Position numbers and translations under genes: made by a program. The notes beneath the pieces were generated by a model. That model was not told the DNA's origin, did no database searches, and saw nothing but the letters and a program-made list of their open reading frames with translations. DNA of 64,000 nucleotides from Oerskovia sp042887685 (lineage in GTDB: Bacteria; Actinomycetota; Actinomycetes; Actinomycetales; Cellulomonadaceae), in the NCBI RefSeq assembly GCF_042887685.1, contig NZ_JBHVOS010000009.1, positions 81,357 through 145,356 on the forward strand, in the 5' to 3' direction. Positions 24,261 through 32,569 of this stretch are shown in pieces (positions within the stretch are counted from its first letter, which is position 1; the number at the start of each line of letters is the position of its first letter).

Positions 24261-25088
24261 GTGCGCATCGACATCGTCTCGATCTTCCCCGAGTACCTCG
24301 CCGCCCTGGACCTCTCGCTCGTCGGCAAGGCGCGCGTCGCCGGCCTGCTCGACCTGCGCGTCCACGACCTGCGCGACTGGACCACCGACCGCCACCGCAC
24401 GGTCGACGACACGCCCTTCGGCGGGGGAGCAGGCATGGTCATGCGCCCCGACGTCTGGGGGCAGGCCCTCGACGAGCTGACCGCGTCCGGACCCGCGCAC
24501 CTGGTGGTGCCGACGCCGTCGGGCACGACGTTCACCCAGCGCACCGCGGAAGCCCTCGCGACCGAGGACCAGCTCGTCTTCGCGTGCGGGCGCTACGAGG
24601 GGATCGACGCGCGCGTCGCCGAGCACTACCGGGCCGCCGGGCACCGCGTGAGCGAGCTCTCGATCGGAGACTACGTGCTCAACGGGGGAGAGGTCGCCTC
24701 GCTCGTCATGGTCGAGGCCGTCGCCCGCCTGCTGCCCGGCGTGATCGGCAACCCGGAGTCGCTCGTCGAGGAGTCGCACGGCGCCGCCGGGCTGCTGGAG
24801 TACCCCGTGTACACCAAGCCGCCCGTGTGGTCCGACCTCGAGGTGCCCGAGGTCCTGCTCTCGGGGCACCACGCGAAGATCCGTCGCTGGCGCCGTGACC
24901 GGGCGCTCGAGAAGACCTCCGCCCGCCGGCCCGACCTGATCGCCGCGCTCGACGCGAGCACCCTCGACAAGCACGACCGGGCCTTCCTCGCGACGCTCGG
25001 CTGGGAGGTGCGTGGGGGAGCCCTGCACCGGGTCCCGGGCAGCGCCGAACCCGCCCCCGGGGACACTGCCGGTGGTGTGGCAGAATAG
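24261..25088 (+). CDS. trmD: tRNA (guanine37-N1)-methyltransferase
   Basis: SPOUT methyltransferase that makes m1G37 in tRNA and prevents frameshifting. The 275-residue product shows MRIDIVSIFPEYL, PFGGGAGMVMRPDV, the trefoil-knot region GRYEGIDARV and LSIGDYVLNGGEVASLVM, and GHHAKIRRWRRD. GTG start next to the rimM stop, so coupled. About 20 extra residues at the C-terminus. Confidence 0.97.
   Translation: MRIDIVSIFPEYLAALDLSLVGKARVAGLLDLRVHDLRDWTTDRHRTVDDTPFGGGAGMVMRPDVWGQALDELTASGPAHLVVPTPSGTTFTQRTAEALATEDQLVFACGRYEGIDARVAEHYRAAGHRVSELSIGDYVLNGGEVASLVMVEAVARLLPGVIGNPESLVEESHGAAGLLEYPVYTKPPVWSDLEVPEVLLSGHHAKIRRWRRDRALEKTSARRPDLIAALDASTLDKHDRAFLATLGWEVRGGALHRVPGSAEPAPGDTAGGVAE
25078..25086 (+). 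promoter_or_regulatory. rplS promoter -10 region
   Basis: TGGCAGAAT at the very end of trmD, matching the TGGCACAAT before rpsP, followed by AG in both. Predicted leader of about 155 bases before rplS, large enough for feedback control by the protein; that is inference. Confidence 0.45.
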
Positions 25089-25250
25089 ACCCTTGGTGTG
25101 CGCCGGTCGGGCCTCTGCCACAGGGGAAGCCCACCGCACGTCAGCGTGCGCGACCGATCACATGCGAGCACCAACCACGTACTGAACCGGACCCACCTCG
25201 CGGTGGGCCACGAGAACGCGTCTGACCTGTGGCAGGGCGGGGAGAGATCA

Positions 25251-25610
25251 ATGCACACGCTGGACAGCGTCGACGCAGCATCGCTGCGTAGCGACATCCC
25301 GGTCTTCCGGGCCGGGGACACCGTCAAGGTCAACGTCAAGGTCGTCGAGGGCAACCGCTCTCGTGTCCAGGCGTTCCAGGGCGTCGTCATCGGCCGCCAG
25401 GGTGGCGGCATCCGCGAGACCTTCACGGTCCGCAAGATCAGCTTCAGCGTCGGCGTGGAGCGTACCTTCCCGGTGCACTCCCCGACCCTCGAGTCGATCG
25501 AGCTCGTCACGCGCGGTGACGTCCGTCGCGCCAAGCTGTACTACCTGCGCAAGCTGCGCGGCAAGAAGGCGAAGATCAAGGAGAAGCGCGACGCGCTCCC
25601 CTCGAAGTGA
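25251..25610 (+). CDS. rplS: 50S ribosomal protein bL19
   Basis: Large-subunit protein near the subunit interface. The 119-residue length is normal; residues SDIPVFRAGDTVKVNVKVVE, AFQGVVIGRQGGGIRETFTV and KLYYLRKLRGKKAKIKE are diagnostic. ATG 25251 follows a GGGGAGAG ribosome binding site; the upstream in-frame extension to 25098 is the leader. Confidence 0.97.
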   Translation: MHTLDSVDAASLRSDIPVFRAGDTVKVNVKVVEGNRSRVQAFQGVVIGRQGGGIRETFTVRKISFSVGVERTFPVHSPTLESIELVTRGDVRRAKLYYLRKLRGKKAKIKEKRDALPSK

Positions 25611-25647
25611 TCCGAGCCTGACCCCGCGTCAGCCTCGTCACACGTCC

Positions 25648-25678
25648 ACGGGCGGCCACCCCTCGGGTGGCCGCCCGT
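25648..25678 (+). terminator. Terminator after rplS
   Basis: Perfect 14-bp stem (25648-25661 with 25665-25678) with a 3-base loop. Confidence 0.85.
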
Positions 25679-25745
25679 CGGCGTCCCGGCGCCTGCCTGC
25701 CGCCTCAGGGCGCCTGCGCCCGGTTTCGCCCGAAGGCCCGCGCAG

Positions 25746-25754
25746 TGGCACAGT
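25746..25754 (+). promoter_or_regulatory. Possible leaderless promoter for lepB
   Basis: TGGCACAGT resembles the -10 regions of rpsP and rplS and ends six bases before the lepB GTG. No Shine-Dalgarno is seen. Confidence 0.4.
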
Positions 25755-25760
25755 GAGCGC

Positions 25761-26549
25761 GTGACAGACAGCGCCGCACAGGCAGCACCCCTCCCCGAGC
25801 CCGTGCTGGGCGCGGTACCCACGACGGAGACGGACACGAGGAACCAGATGGAACCGGGCTCGTCCCGCACGCGGCCGGCGCCCCGGCGCGGCTCGCTGAT
25901 GCGCGAGACCGTCATCATCCTGCTCAGCGCACTGGTGCTCTCCTGGCTGATCAAGACCTTCCTGGTGCAGGCGTTCTTCATCCCCAGCGCCTCGATGGAG
26001 GACACCCTCGTCGAGGGGGACCGGGTCATGGTCTCGCGTCTCGTCCCCGACGCGTTCGACGTGCACCGCGGCGACGTGGTCGTCTTCAAGGACCCTGGGG
26101 GCTGGCTGCCTCCGTACGTCGCGCCGGACCGGGGCGCGGTCGGCAACGCCGTGACGTCGGCGATGACGTTCGTCGGGCTGCTCCCGCAGGACACCGGGGA
26201 ACACCTCATCAAGCGCGTCGTCGGGACGCCGGGCGACCGGGTCGTGTGCTGCGACGCACAGGCGCGCGTGAGCGTCAACGGGCAGCCCATCGACGAGACC
26301 TACATCAAGCCGGGCTCCGTCCCGAGCCAGGACCCTTTCGACGTGGTCGTCCCGGAGGGCATGCTGTTCGTCATGGGTGACAACCGTCAGCACTCGGCCG
26401 ACTCGCGGTACAACACGGGCAAGCCCGGCGGGGGGTTCGTGCCCATCAGCAACGTCGTCGGGACGGCCTTCGTCAAGGTCTGGCCGCTCAGCGACCTCAC
26501 CCTGATGCGCAACCCGGGCGACGTGTTCGCCGAGGTGCCGGAACCATGA
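25761..26549 (+). CDS. lepB: Signal peptidase I
   Basis: Membrane serine/lysine protease that removes signal peptides outside the membrane. The 262-residue product has a 45-residue cytoplasmic N-terminus, one membrane segment (VIILLSALVLSWLIKTFLV), the nucleophile Ser78 in FIPSASMEDTL, the general base Lys151 in LIKRVVGTPGD and box E GDNRQHSADSR. GTG start. It overlaps rnhB by four bases. Confidence 0.96.
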   Translation: MTDSAAQAAPLPEPVLGAVPTTETDTRNQMEPGSSRTRPAPRRGSLMRETVIILLSALVLSWLIKTFLVQAFFIPSASMEDTLVEGDRVMVSRLVPDAFDVHRGDVVVFKDPGGWLPPYVAPDRGAVGNAVTSAMTFVGLLPQDTGEHLIKRVVGTPGDRVVCCDAQARVSVNGQPIDETYIKPGSVPSQDPFDVVVPEGMLFVMGDNRQHSADSRYNTGKPGGGFVPISNVVGTAFVKVWPLSDLTLMRNPGDVFAEVPEP

Positions 26550-27334
26550 CGACCGACCTCGGCGCTCCGCTCGTCGCGGGCGAACCGCAGACCGTCGCGG
26601 CCCGCCGCGCGCCGCGCAAGGCTCCTGCGAAGCGGTCGACCGGGCCCAAGCCGCCGACGCTGCGCCACGAGCGCGCGATCCTCGACTCGGGCGCGCGGTT
26701 CGTCGCGGGCATGGACGAGGTGGGACGAGGAGCCCTGGCCGGTCCGGTGAGCGTGGGCGTCGTCGTGGTCGACCTGAGCACGGGTGCGTTCCCGAAGGGG
26801 CTGACCGACTCCAAGATGCTCACGCCCGCGGCCCGCGAGGCCATGCTGCCCGCGGTCCGCGACTGGGGGCTCGCCTGGGCCGTGGGCCACGCCGGGCCCG
26901 CGGAGATCGACGCGCACGGCATCGTCGTGGCGCTGCGGCTCGCGGGGCGCCGCGCGCTCGCACAGGTGCGACGTACTCTCGGCCCGGTCGACGCGGTCCT
27001 GCTCGACGGCAAGCACGACTGGCTGACCCGCCCGAGCGCGGACCTCTTCGAGGCGTTCGACCTCGACCCCGAGGACGACCTCGCCCTGCCCGACCCGGCC
27101 GTGCGCACGCTCGTCAAGGCCGACCTCCAGTGCGCGTCGGTCGCGGCCGCGAGCGTCCTGGCGAAGTGCGAGCGCGACGGCCTCATGACGGGCCTCGCCC
27201 GTCAGTACCCCGCCTACGGGTGGGACGGCAACAAGGGGTACGGCGCGGCAGTGCACGTGGACGCCCTCAAGGCACACGGCCCGACGCCGCAGCACCGGCG
27301 GAGCTGGCGGCTCCCCGAGCGCGACGAGGCCTGA
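26546..27334 (+). CDS. rnhB: Ribonuclease HII
   Basis: Cuts RNA in RNA-DNA hybrids and removes misincorporated ribonucleotides. The 262-residue protein has a basic Pro/Ala-rich N-terminal extension of about 45 residues, then the catalytic pair Asp57-Glu58 in AGMDEVGRGALAGP, SKMLTP, a catalytic Asp in VLLDGKHDW and a PAYGWDGNKGYG segment. Coupled to lepB by an ATGA overlap. Followed by a strong hairpin. Confidence 0.95.
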   Translation: MTTDLGAPLVAGEPQTVAARRAPRKAPAKRSTGPKPPTLRHERAILDSGARFVAGMDEVGRGALAGPVSVGVVVVDLSTGAFPKGLTDSKMLTPAAREAMLPAVRDWGLAWAVGHAGPAEIDAHGIVVALRLAGRRALAQVRRTLGPVDAVLLDGKHDWLTRPSADLFEAFDLDPEDDLALPDPAVRTLVKADLQCASVAAASVLAKCERDGLMTGLARQYPAYGWDGNKGYGAAVHVDALKAHGPTPQHRRSWRLPERDEA

Positions 27335-27336
27335 GC

Positions 27337-27373
27337 GCCGCCCTCCGCGGTGGGGACCGCCGCGGAGGGCGGC
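27337..27373 (+). terminator. Terminator after rnhB
   Basis: 14-bp perfect stem (27337-27350 with 27360-27373) with a 9-base loop, starting two bases past the stop. The rest of the 178-base gap is GC-rich with no further structure I would call. Confidence 0.75.
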
Positions 27374-27500
27374 GGGGCCGGGCGCGGCGCGCGGCGTGCC
27401 GTGCCGCGGAGAGCGGCGGGGCGGGTCGGGAGCGGGTGCGGCGGGACCGGGCGCGGCGCGCGACGGGGCCGGCGATCCGGAGTTGTGGCACTGGATGGTC

Positions 27501-27506
27501 CATGAT
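27501..27506 (+). promoter_or_regulatory. Possible -10 element for DUF2469 gene
   Basis: CATGAT six bases before the GTG at 27513, in the leaderless arrangement. The -35 is not evident. Confidence 0.3.
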
Positions 27507-27512
27507 GGTGCA

Positions 27513-27812
27513 GTGAGCGCCGAAGACCTCGAGAACTATGAGACCGAGATGGAACTGGCCCTCTACCGCGAGTATCGCGATGTGGTGGGCCTGTTCTCCT
27601 ACGTGGTCGAGACAGAGCGACGTTTCTACCTGGCGAACCAGGTGGACCTCCAGGTCAGGTCGGCCGCAGGCGAGGTGTACTTCGAGCTGCGGCTCGCCGA
27701 CGCCTGGGTGTGGGACGTGTACCGTTCCGCGCGCTTCGTGAAGTCGGTGCGCGTGGTGACGTTCAAGGACGTCAACGTCGAGGAGCTGGCCAAGGCCGAG
27801 CTCCAGCTCTAG
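27513..27812 (+). CDS. DUF2469 conserved actinobacterial protein
   Basis: Short acidic protein of 99 residues, highly conserved in Actinobacteria and of unknown function. It opens with SAEDLENYETEMELALYREY and carries YVVETERRFYLANQVDLQV and VWDVYRSARFVKSVRV. It typically sits between rnhB and yraN, as here. The GTG at 27513 gives the conserved N-terminus; the longer in-frame extension is G/C-repetitive leader. No membrane segment or signal peptide. Confidence 0.9.
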   Translation: MSAEDLENYETEMELALYREYRDVVGLFSYVVETERRFYLANQVDLQVRSAAGEVYFELRLADAWVWDVYRSARFVKSVRVVTFKDVNVEELAKAELQL

Positions 27813-27986
27813 CCCTCGCTCCAGCAGCAGTCCTGCGTCCCTCGCTCCGGCCGGGTCGCAGGACTGTCGTGCTTCCGCCATGGCGAGCCGTGCACAGGAC
27901 CCGACGGTGAGCGCCTGTCCACAACCGGACCCTGCGCGCTCCCGCCGCCGCCCTGACCGGGCCAGGGTGTGAGCCGGAGGTGGGAC

Positions 27987-28343
27987 ATGAGAGCGAAGGA
28001 CGCTGTCGGGCGGTACGGGGAGAAGGTCGCTGCGACGTACCTGGTCGAGGCCGGGTGGGTGGTCCTGGACCGCAACTGGCGGGGCACCCGGGGCGAGCTC
28101 GACCTGGTCGCCCGCGACGGTGACGTGCTGGTCGCGGTCGAGGTCAAGACCCGGCGAGGGACGGGCTTCGGTCACCCCGCCGAGGCCGTGACCCCCGACA
28201 AGCTGGCTCGGCTGCGTCGCCTGACCGGGGAGTGGGTCGCGACGCACCCGGTCCGCCCGGCGTCGATACGGATCGACGTCGTGGCCGTGGTCCTGCCCGC
28301 GGCCGGGGCCGCGCAGGTCGAGCACATCGTCGGGGTGAGCTGA
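27987..28343 (+). CDS. yraN: YraN/UPF0102 family endonuclease-like protein
   Basis: Holliday-junction-resolvase-like nuclease fold of uncertain role. The 118-residue product has a GRYGEKVAATYL helix and the predicted metal site: Glu37 and Asp39 in RGELDLVA, Glu52 and Lys54 in VAVEVKTR. ATG 27987 is preceded by GGAGG. Overlaps comM by one base (TGATG). Often found with comM and dprA, which fits a role in DNA processing. Confidence 0.9.
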   Translation: MRAKDAVGRYGEKVAATYLVEAGWVVLDRNWRGTRGELDLVARDGDVLVAVEVKTRRGTGFGHPAEAVTPDKLARLRRLTGEWVATHPVRPASIRIDVVAVVLPAAGAAQVEHIVGVS

Positions 28344-29881
28344 TGTCGCTCGGGACGACGTTCGCGGTCTCGCTCGTCGGTCTCTCAGGGCACCTGGTCG
28401 AGGTGCAGGCCCACCTGGCCGCCTCGGTCCCGGGGTTCACCCTCGTCGGCCTCCCCGACGCAGCGCTCTCGGAGTCGAAGGACCGCGTCCGCGCCGCGAT
28501 CGCCTCGTCGGGCATCGAGTGGCCCCAGCGCAAGATCACGGTCAACCTGTCCCCGGCCTCGTTGCCCGAGGCGGGATCGGGCTTCGACCTCGCGATCGCG
28601 GTCGCGATGCTCGCCGGGGCCCGCAGGATCTCCGTCTCGGACCCCGAGCGCGTCGTGCACATCGGCGAGCTCGGGCTGGACGGTCGGCTCCAGCCCGTGC
28701 GCGGGGTGCTCCCCGCGGTCGCCGCCGCCGTCGCCGCCGGGTTGCGCGACGTCGTCGTGCCTGTGCAGGACGCGGACGAGGCCCGGCTCGTCCCCGGAGC
28801 GCGGGTCGTCGGCGTCGCGAGCCTGGCCGAGATCGCCGCCCTGTACGGCGCCGAGGTGCCGGGGATCGTGACGCCGACCTCCGCGGCGCGCCCGGCCCGG
28901 ACCGCCGGGCCCCGGCGGTCCGCGGGGGACCTGCGCGACGTCCTGGGACAGGAGCAGGCGCGTCGTGCGCTCGAGGTGGCGGCCGCAGGCGGTCATCACC
29001 TGCTCCTCGTCGGGCCGCCCGGGGCGGGCAAGACAATGCTCGCGTCTCGGATCACCAGCATCCTGCCGGACCTCGACGAGTCCGAGGCGGTCGAGGTCAC
29101 GGCCGTGCACTCGGTCGCGGGGGTCTTCGACCCGGGGCAGGGGCTGATCCGTCGCCCGCCCTACGAGGACCCGCACCACACCGCGACCCCGGCGTCGATC
29201 GTCGGCGGTGGCAGCGGACTGCCACGGCCCGGGGCAGCGTCACGAGCCCACCGGGGCGTGCTCTTCCTCGACGAGGCTCCCGAGTTCGGTTCGCGGGTCC
29301 TGCAGACCCTGCGCCAGCCGCTCGAGCACGGCGAGCTCGTCATCCACCGCGCCGCCGGGTCCGCGCGCTACCCGGCCCGCTTCCAGCTCGTGCTGGCCGC
29401 CAACCCCTGCCCGTGCGGCCTCGGGATCGGCAAGGGGCTCGAGTGCTCCTGCAGCCCGCTCGTCCGGCGACGGTACTTCGCCCGGTTGTCGGGACCGCTG
29501 CTCGACCGCGTCGACGTCCAGGTCGAGGTGCGCCCGGTGTCGCGCGTCGACCGGGCGGGAGGGGACGACGTGGAGTCGAGCGCGACCGTCGCGGCGCGTG
29601 TCGCGGCAGCTCGTGCGGCCGCCAGGACCCGGCTCGCGGGGACCCCGTGGGGCACCAACGCCGAGGTGCCCGGCACCTGGCTGCGCGAACGGCTCGGGCC
29701 GGACCCCGGGCTGCTCGCCGGGATCGACAAGGCCCTCGACCGCGGAACTCTCTCGTTGCGCGGTGCCGACCGGGTGCTCCGGCTCGCCTGGACCGTGGCC
29801 GACCTGGCCGGTCGTGCCGCGCCGAGCGCAGGCGACGTCGGGCAGGGGCTCGCCCTCCGGACGCGAGGGCACCATGGCTGA
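28343..29881 (+). CDS. comM: ComM-like AAA+ ATPase (YifB/Mg-chelatase-like family)
   Basis: AAA+ protein related to ComM, a hexameric helicase that helps branch migration during natural transformation. The 512-residue product has an N-terminal Lon-like domain (GLPDAALSESKDRVRAAI, NLSPASLPEAGSGFDLAIAV), Walker A GPPGAGKT at about 223-230, Walker B GVLFLDEAPEF, a cysteine cluster NPCPCGLGIGKGLECSC, and a C-terminal MCM-like segment. Overlaps dprA by eight bases. The yraN-comM-dprA order is common; whether the organism is naturally competent is not known. Confidence 0.93.
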   Translation: MSLGTTFAVSLVGLSGHLVEVQAHLAASVPGFTLVGLPDAALSESKDRVRAAIASSGIEWPQRKITVNLSPASLPEAGSGFDLAIAVAMLAGARRISVSDPERVVHIGELGLDGRLQPVRGVLPAVAAAVAAGLRDVVVPVQDADEARLVPGARVVGVASLAEIAALYGAEVPGIVTPTSAARPARTAGPRRSAGDLRDVLGQEQARRALEVAAAGGHHLLLVGPPGAGKTMLASRITSILPDLDESEAVEVTAVHSVAGVFDPGQGLIRRPPYEDPHHTATPASIVGGGSGLPRPGAASRAHRGVLFLDEAPEFGSRVLQTLRQPLEHGELVIHRAAGSARYPARFQLVLAANPCPCGLGIGKGLECSCSPLVRRRYFARLSGPLLDRVDVQVEVRPVSRVDRAGGDDVESSATVAARVAAARAAARTRLAGTPWGTNAEVPGTWLRERLGPDPGLLAGIDKALDRGTLSLRGADRVLRLAWTVADLAGRAAPSAGDVGQGLALRTRGHHG

Positions 29882-31097
29882 CGCGGGGCCGACGTTCGAC
29901 GTCGGCGACCCCGTGCTCGCACGCGCAGCGTGGAGCCGGATCGCCGAACCGGGGGACCAGGTCGCCGGCGCGCTCGTCACGCACCTCGGTGCCGGAGACG
30001 CCCTGGCCTGGCTCTACGACGCCGCGTCGAGCGTGAGCCCCGTGATGCCACGACTGCTCGAGCAGCACGCGGGACGGCCGTCGGTCGGCCGCGTGCAGCG
30101 GGCCGTGGAACGGTGGCGAGGTCGGCTCGCGACCCTCGACCCCGGTCGCGAGATCCGCGCCCTCGACCAGCTCGGCGGTGCGCTCCTGGTGCCCGGCGAC
30201 CCGCGATGGCCGACCGCGGTCGACGACCTGGGCGATGCCGCGCCCCTCGCGCTGTGGGTCCGCGGCGAGAGCGACCTCGCGGGTCTCGCACGGCGGTCGA
30301 CCGCGCTCGTGGGGGCTCGCGCCTGCACCGAGTACGGGCGGCACGTCGCGGCAGACCTCTCCTCGGGCCTGGTCGACCGTCGCTTCACGATCGTCTCGGG
30401 CGGCGCGTACGGGATCGACGCCGCCGCGCACCGGGGCGCGATCGCAGCGCGCGGACGCACCGTCGCGTTCCTCGCGGGAGGTGTGGACCGCCTCTACCCT
30501 GCCGGCAACACCGACCTCCTGCGCGCGGTCCTGGACGAGGGGAGCCTGGTCAGCGAGGTGCCGCCGGGCTCCGTCCCGAGCAGGGTCCGCTTCCTGCAGC
30601 GCAACCGACTCATCGCTGCCTTCTCCCGGGCGACCGTCGTCGTCGAGGCCGCCTGGCGCTCGGGAGCCCTGAGCACGGCGACGCACGCGAGCGCGCTGCT
30701 GCGTCCCGTGGGGGCGGTGCCCGGGCCAGTGACCTCGATGGCGTCCGGCGGGTGCCACCAGCTCCTGCGCGACGCGAAGGCCGTGTGCGTGACCGACGCC
30801 GACGAGGCCGCGGAGCTGGCCGGGCAGGTCGGGGCAGACACGCCGACCCCGCGGGTCGGGCGTGCCGCACCCCAGGACGACCTCGACGAGCTGGGCAAGC
30901 ACCTGTGGGACGCCCTGCCGCTGCGTGCGTACGCAGCCGTGGACTCGGTGGCCCGCGCGGCCGGGCTCGGGCTCGACGAGACGCTCGGGGGGCTCGGGCA
31001 CCTCGAGCTCGCGGGTCTCGCCGAGCAGTCCGGGGGCAGGTGGCGACGGGCTTCTCGGCCCTCGCGGGGCGTGGGTTCCACCGTACGGAGGGGGTGA
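29874..31097 (+). CDS. dprA: DNA-processing protein DprA
   Basis: Binds single-stranded DNA and loads RecA during transformation. The 407-residue protein has a helical N-terminal region, the Rossmann-like domain with ALVGARACTEYGRHVA, VSGGAYGIDAAAHRGA, PAGNTDLL, RNRLIAAFSRATVVVEAAW and SGALSTATHA. A C-terminal winged-helix segment (AAVDSVARAAGLGLDETLGG) follows. ATG 29874 overlaps comM. Seventeen bases separate it from xerC. Confidence 0.93.
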   Translation: MADAGPTFDVGDPVLARAAWSRIAEPGDQVAGALVTHLGAGDALAWLYDAASSVSPVMPRLLEQHAGRPSVGRVQRAVERWRGRLATLDPGREIRALDQLGGALLVPGDPRWPTAVDDLGDAAPLALWVRGESDLAGLARRSTALVGARACTEYGRHVAADLSSGLVDRRFTIVSGGAYGIDAAAHRGAIAARGRTVAFLAGGVDRLYPAGNTDLLRAVLDEGSLVSEVPPGSVPSRVRFLQRNRLIAAFSRATVVVEAAWRSGALSTATHASALLRPVGAVPGPVTSMASGGCHQLLRDAKAVCVTDADEAAELAGQVGADTPTPRVGRAAPQDDLDELGKHLWDALPLRAYAAVDSVARAAGLGLDETLGGLGHLELAGLAEQSGGRWRRASRPSRGVGSTVRRG

Positions 31098-31114
31098 GCG
31101 GCGACACTGGGACC

Positions 31115-32194
31115 ATGAGCGACACCGAGCGGCACGGCACAGGTTCCGGCACCGGAGTCGGCAGCGGCAGCGGCAGCGCTGCCGGCAGCGGCAGCGCTGC
31201 CGGCAGCGGCAGCGGTGCCGGCGCCGGTACGAGCGCCGCCGGTGAGTCCGACCTGGCCGGCACCTCGCCCCGGAACGAGTCGAGCCTTCCCGTCGAGCTG
31301 GCCGTGGCCGTCGCGGAGTTCGAGCTGTACCTCGACGTCCAGCGAGGACTGTCGACCCACACGGTGCGTGCCTACACGGGCGACGTCCGGTCGCTCCTCG
31401 CGCGCGCCGTGGCGACGGGAGTGCGAGGCCTGGACGACGTCGACATCGCAGTCCTGCGCGACTGGCTCGCCGACCTCGGTGCTCGTGACCTCGCCCGCAC
31501 CACGATGGCCCGGCGAGGAGCGGCCGCCCGCGCCTTCTTCGCCTGGACGACGAGCACCGGGCGCACGGCCCACAACCCGGCACTGCGCCTCGCGAGCCCC
31601 AAGGTCGCCCGTCACCTGCCGACCGTCCTCGCTGTCGACGCCGCCACCCACCTCATGGAGACCGCACGCGACGCGGCGGCGGACGGCGACCCGGCGCGAC
31701 TGCGCGAGTGGGTCGCGGTCGAGGTGCTCTACGCCTCGGGCCTGCGCGTCGCCGAGCTCGTCGGCACCGACGTCGACGACGTGGACCTGGGCGAGCGGAC
31801 GCTGCGCGTGGTCGGCAAGGGCGACAAGGAACGCGTCGTGCCGTTCGGTGTCCCCGCGGGGCGCGCGCTCCGACGCTGGCTCGACGTGGGGCGTCCCGCG
31901 CTCGTCGTCGCGGACTCCGGTCCCGCACTGCTCCTCGGGGACCGCGGCCACCGTTGGGGGCAGCGGCAGGCGCGCGAGACGGTGCACCGTCTTGCGGCCC
32001 TCGCCGGGGTCGACGACGTCGCGCCCCACGACCTGCGGCACAGCGCGGCGACCCACCTGCTCCAGGGTGGCTCCGACCTGCGCAGCGTCCAGGAGGTGCT
32101 CGGCCACGCCACGCTCTCCACGACCCAGCGGTACACGCACGTCAGCGCCGACCGTCTGAGAGCCTCGTTCGAGCAGGCCTTCCCGCGGGCGTGA
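31115..32194 (+). CDS. xerC: Tyrosine recombinase XerC-like
   Basis: Resolves chromosome dimers at dif with a partner recombinase. The 359-residue product has the full catalytic set: Arg211 (ASGLRVAEL), Lys235 (VGKGDKER), His305 and Arg308 (PHDLRHSAATHLL), His331 (LGHATLS) and Tyr340. It is about 55 residues longer than usual because of a Gly/Ser/Ala-rich N-terminus encoded by 18-bp repeats; translation might really begin later, for example near the GTG codon preceding VAEFELYL. The dprA-xerC-rpsB context is the conserved housekeeping one, not phage. Confidence 0.92.
   Translation: MSDTERHGTGSGTGVGSGSGSAAGSGSAAGSGSGAGAGTSAAGESDLAGTSPRNESSLPVELAVAVAEFELYLDVQRGLSTHTVRAYTGDVRSLLARAVATGVRGLDDVDIAVLRDWLADLGARDLARTTMARRGAAARAFFAWTTSTGRTAHNPALRLASPKVARHLPTVLAVDAATHLMETARDAAADGDPARLREWVAVEVLYASGLRVAELVGTDVDDVDLGERTLRVVGKGDKERVVPFGVPAGRALRRWLDVGRPALVVADSGPALLLGDRGHRWGQRQARETVHRLAALAGVDDVAPHDLRHSAATHLLQGGSDLRSVQEVLGHATLSTTQRYTHVSADRLRASFEQAFPRA
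31166..31219 (+). repeat. Three 18-bp tandem repeats in the xerC 5' end
   Basis: Units GGCAGCGGCAGCGCTGCC at 31166, 31184 and 31202 (the last with one change). They encode repeated Gly-Ser-Gly-Ser-Ala-Ala. Confidence 0.9.
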
Positions 32195-32218
32195 GGCCTG
32201 GGTGCGGGAGCCCCGGGT

Positions 32219-32283
32219 CGCCGAGATGCGGCCAACGGGGGTCGTCACGGCCGGAGTGCCCCCGTTGGCCGTATCTCGCGGCG
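32219..32283. repeat. Long imperfect palindrome after xerC
   Basis: Arms of about 23 and 24 bases (32219-32241 and 32259-32283) pair with one G-U position and one bulge around a 17-base loop. The arms contain GCCAACGGGGG and CCCCCGTTGGC. It lies between the end of xerC (+) and the end of the M23 gene (-), so it could be a bidirectional terminator or a REP-like element. Confidence 0.7.
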
Positions 32284-32569
32284 ACCGGGCTCTGCGCGAC
32301 GGGCACCGACCGGCCTTCGGGACGACGCGCCCCGCGGCGTGGGGCGCAGGGCGCTAGGTGTAGGAGGGAGATGCGGTCTGCGGGTGCGAGGCGCAGGTGG
32401 GAGATGCATGGTGCGGCCTGCGGGCGCGAGGCGCGGGTGGGAGGTGCGGCCTGCGGGCGCGAGGCGCGGGCGCGAGGCGCGGATGCGCGGCGGCCGCAGC
32501 CGCCCGGAGCGTGTCGCACCACCGGGCACGGCCCCTCGTCGGCGACCGGCACCGCGACGGGGACGCTGC
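32284..32569. repeat. Non-coding gap with direct repeats (xerC to M23 peptidase)
   Basis: The 375-base interval between the two gene ends holds the palindrome above and a set of direct repeats. Units of about 33 bases start at 32371, 32411 and 32444 (shared core CTGCGGGCGCGAGGCGCGGG). The first pair is offset by a 7-base insertion. No convincing ORF, tRNA or promoter seen. Confidence 0.65.

Noticed and set aside
27335..27512. N-terminal extension of the DUF2469 protein back to 27396
   Set aside because: The extra residues are low-complexity Gly/Arg/Ala encoded by GC repeats; the conserved family starts at the GTG at 27513.
31115..32194. Phage or integrative-element integrase
   Set aside because: The dprA-xerC-rpsB order and XerC-like residues indicate the housekeeping recombinase; no att-like repeats or phage genes.
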